DNA from: Sneathiellales bacterium
GTDB taxonomy: Bacteria > Pseudomonadota > Alphaproteobacteria > JANQFL01
Direction: 5' to 3'
DNA: 64,000 nucleotides
Assembly (NCBI GenBank): GCA_028277845.1
Contig: JANQFL010000002.1
Span: forward strand, 45,053 to 109,052
A model generated the notes under the pieces. That model was not told the DNA's origin and did no database searches. It saw only the letters and a list, made by a program, of their open reading frames with translations. Below are positions 63,158 to 64,000 of this stretch, in pieces. Position 1 is the first letter of the stretch, and every line of letters starts with the position of its first letter. A program made the translations under genes and the position numbers.

Positions 63158-63616
63158 CTATCGTTTCGGATCATATACCTTGAGCCATAACGGTCGCCGG
63201 CGTCCAGCCGCGTGCAGCTTGAGATACAATACCCCTTTCGCTTCGGCTTTCTTGCCCCACGAGAATTTTTCCAAACCTTCAAATTTTAAAACGTGCCGGG
63301 AATGAGGATTGATCGTTACGCCACAATATCCCTCGTCCGGATATTTTTCATCGGTGACTCTGGATCGCCACCACGGACCTTTCACCCAAAGCAATTCCCA
63401 ATAAGAGAGCATCAAGGGCGTTTTGGAGATGTTCTCTATTATGATTTCGTGCCCTTCTTCCGGGTGCGAGCTGAAGCTGTAGGTCGTACTTAGCCGGAAA
63501 CGCTTCTTCCACACCTCCCAGAGTTTAGTAGCTGCAAGGACCGTGGAGAGAGCAGCGCCCCATATGGCAAGCCCGATTGGCAACCAGTCGAAAAAAGGCA
63601 CGATCACTCCCAACAA
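63158..63616 (-). CDS. Unknown protein with N-terminal membrane helix
   Basis: Protein of 152 aa with an N-terminal hydrophobic helix (about 8-32, FFDWLPIGLAIWGAALSTVLAATKLWEVW). A basic linker and a small beta-rich domain follow (EIIIENISKTPLMLSYWELLWVKGPWW, GVTINPHSRHVLKFEGLEKFSW, GVLYLKLHAAGRRRPLWLKVYD). The soluble domain could be cytoplasmic, by the positive-inside rule. I do not recognise a family. It is convergent with the HExxH gene, 44 nt apart, and lies within the putative island. Confidence 0.65.
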   Translation of the reverse strand: MLGVIVPFFDWLPIGLAIWGAALSTVLAATKLWEVWKKRFRLSTTYSFSSHPEEGHEIIIENISKTPLMLSYWELLWVKGPWWRSRVTDEKYPDEGYCGVTINPHSRHVLKFEGLEKFSWGKKAEAKGVLYLKLHAAGRRRPLWLKVYDPKR

Positions 63617-63676
63617 GATTTCGGAGTCAGGTCTTCAATGATCTGGTCACTATAGTCTCGGCAAGCAAAGAAAATC

Positions 63677-64000
63677 CTACATCCCGTAATCACGATCCTT
63701 GTCTTTTCCGGTATCTTTTGGCTTGTCGCCTTCCTGCTGCGCGGCGCGGCGGATCGCGTTAGTGAAGTCTCCGGCCACTTTCGATTGCTCACCGCTTTCC
63801 TTGCCACCTTCACGCTGTTCTCTTTTCCACGCTGTGATTTTGGCTTCTGTGACAAGGCGCATCTGCTCGCGGGACGCTTCACGCTGCTGACGGTCGATAT
63901 CGGCGAAATGATCGGCCTGGCCGTGCTTGTCTTTCAAAGCGGAGAGGTGTTGCAATCTCCTGCTTTGCTGTTCGGCGATCTGGTTGCGGTAGCGTGTTCT
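63677..64000 (-). CDS. C-terminal end of a large gene cut by the window edge, possibly a mobilisation protein
   Basis: The frame is open from the window edge to a stop at 63677, giving at least 107 residues (no start within the window; the TTG near 63955 is internal). The sequence is extremely polar, rich in Gln, Arg, Glu and Lys (IAEQQSRRLQHLSALKDKHG, IDRQQREASREQMRLVTEAK) and would be helical or coiled coil. Such tails are common at the C-terminus of TraA/MobA-type relaxases, which would fit an integrative island. The assignment is weak because the catalytic part is outside the window. Confidence 0.45.
   Translation of the reverse strand, partial: RTRYRNQIAEQQSRRLQHLSALKDKHGQADHFADIDRQQREASREQMRLVTEAKITAWKREQREGGKESGEQSKVAGDFTNAIRRAAQQEGDKPKDTGKDKDRDYGM

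Overview
The window looks like chromosome of a GC-rich alphaproteobacterium, probably Rhodospirillales-like. This rests on the many ABC, two-component and SDR genes, a ScfR-type regulator, and Caulobacter-type oxidative xylose genes. Most of it is dense, co-directional metabolic operons. The last ~4-5.5 kb is visibly more AT-rich and carries signs of a mobile island. I saw no rRNA, CRISPR array or transposase.

Layout. (1) 1-9.7 kb, minus strand: a PAS histidine kinase, a YhdP/AsmA-like envelope protein, an NtrC-family regulator, and a CydA-like quinol oxidase preceded by two 40-residue membrane peptides. A near-consensus sigma-54 promoter lies before the oxidase operon. (2) 9.8-15 kb: a complete LivHMGF-type importer with a Tat-exported binding protein, divergent from a ScfR-type regulator. 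(3) 16.8-24.1 kb: a single-domain response regulator, a DUF1028 hydrolase and a peptide-type ABC operon with a fused permease-ATPase and an FCD-GntR regulator. Its divergent promoter carries a 13-bp perfect inverted repeat. (4) 24.2-30.2 kb, minus: SDR, MFS, bile-acid symporter-like carrier, a haem-tagged Vgb-like propeller, a YfaP-like protein and a nucleotide-sugar-type epimerase. (5) 30.4-55.7 kb: a sugar-acid regulon with two ABC importers, aldose 1-epimerase, xylB, xylC, xylX, xylD, 2-keto-3-deoxy sugar-acid kinase, KDPG aldolase and a ROK regulator. (6) 55.8-58.2 kb: MFS exporter, MerR regulator and SDR. (7) 58.3-64 kb: two EEP-family nucleases, a cluster of terminators, a 3' fragment of tRNA-Met, a 65-aa peptide next to an HExxH protein, and the 3' end of a gene cut by the window edge.

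How it works together. In the sugar regulon XylF/H/G and a second importer would bring in pentose (and perhaps a related sugar). XylB and XylC oxidise it to the sugar acid, XylD dehydrates it, and XylX gives alpha-ketoglutarate semialdehyde (Weimberg route). The final dehydrogenase is not in the window. Two promoters, one for each minus-strand operon, have the same design: TTGACA, 17-bp spacer, CA(A/C)AAT, then the palindrome TTAATT-N9-AATTAA. The ROK protein encoded between them is the obvious candidate repressor. The second importer has two different ATPases with complementary defects, pointing to an asymmetric ATPase pair.

The most open-ended part is the 61.7-63.1 kb pair (small peptide plus HExxH protein), which resembles a RiPP precursor with an alpha-ketoglutarate HExxH-type hydroxylase. 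That reading is a hypothesis. All family assignments come from reading and memory of the families; no search was run.
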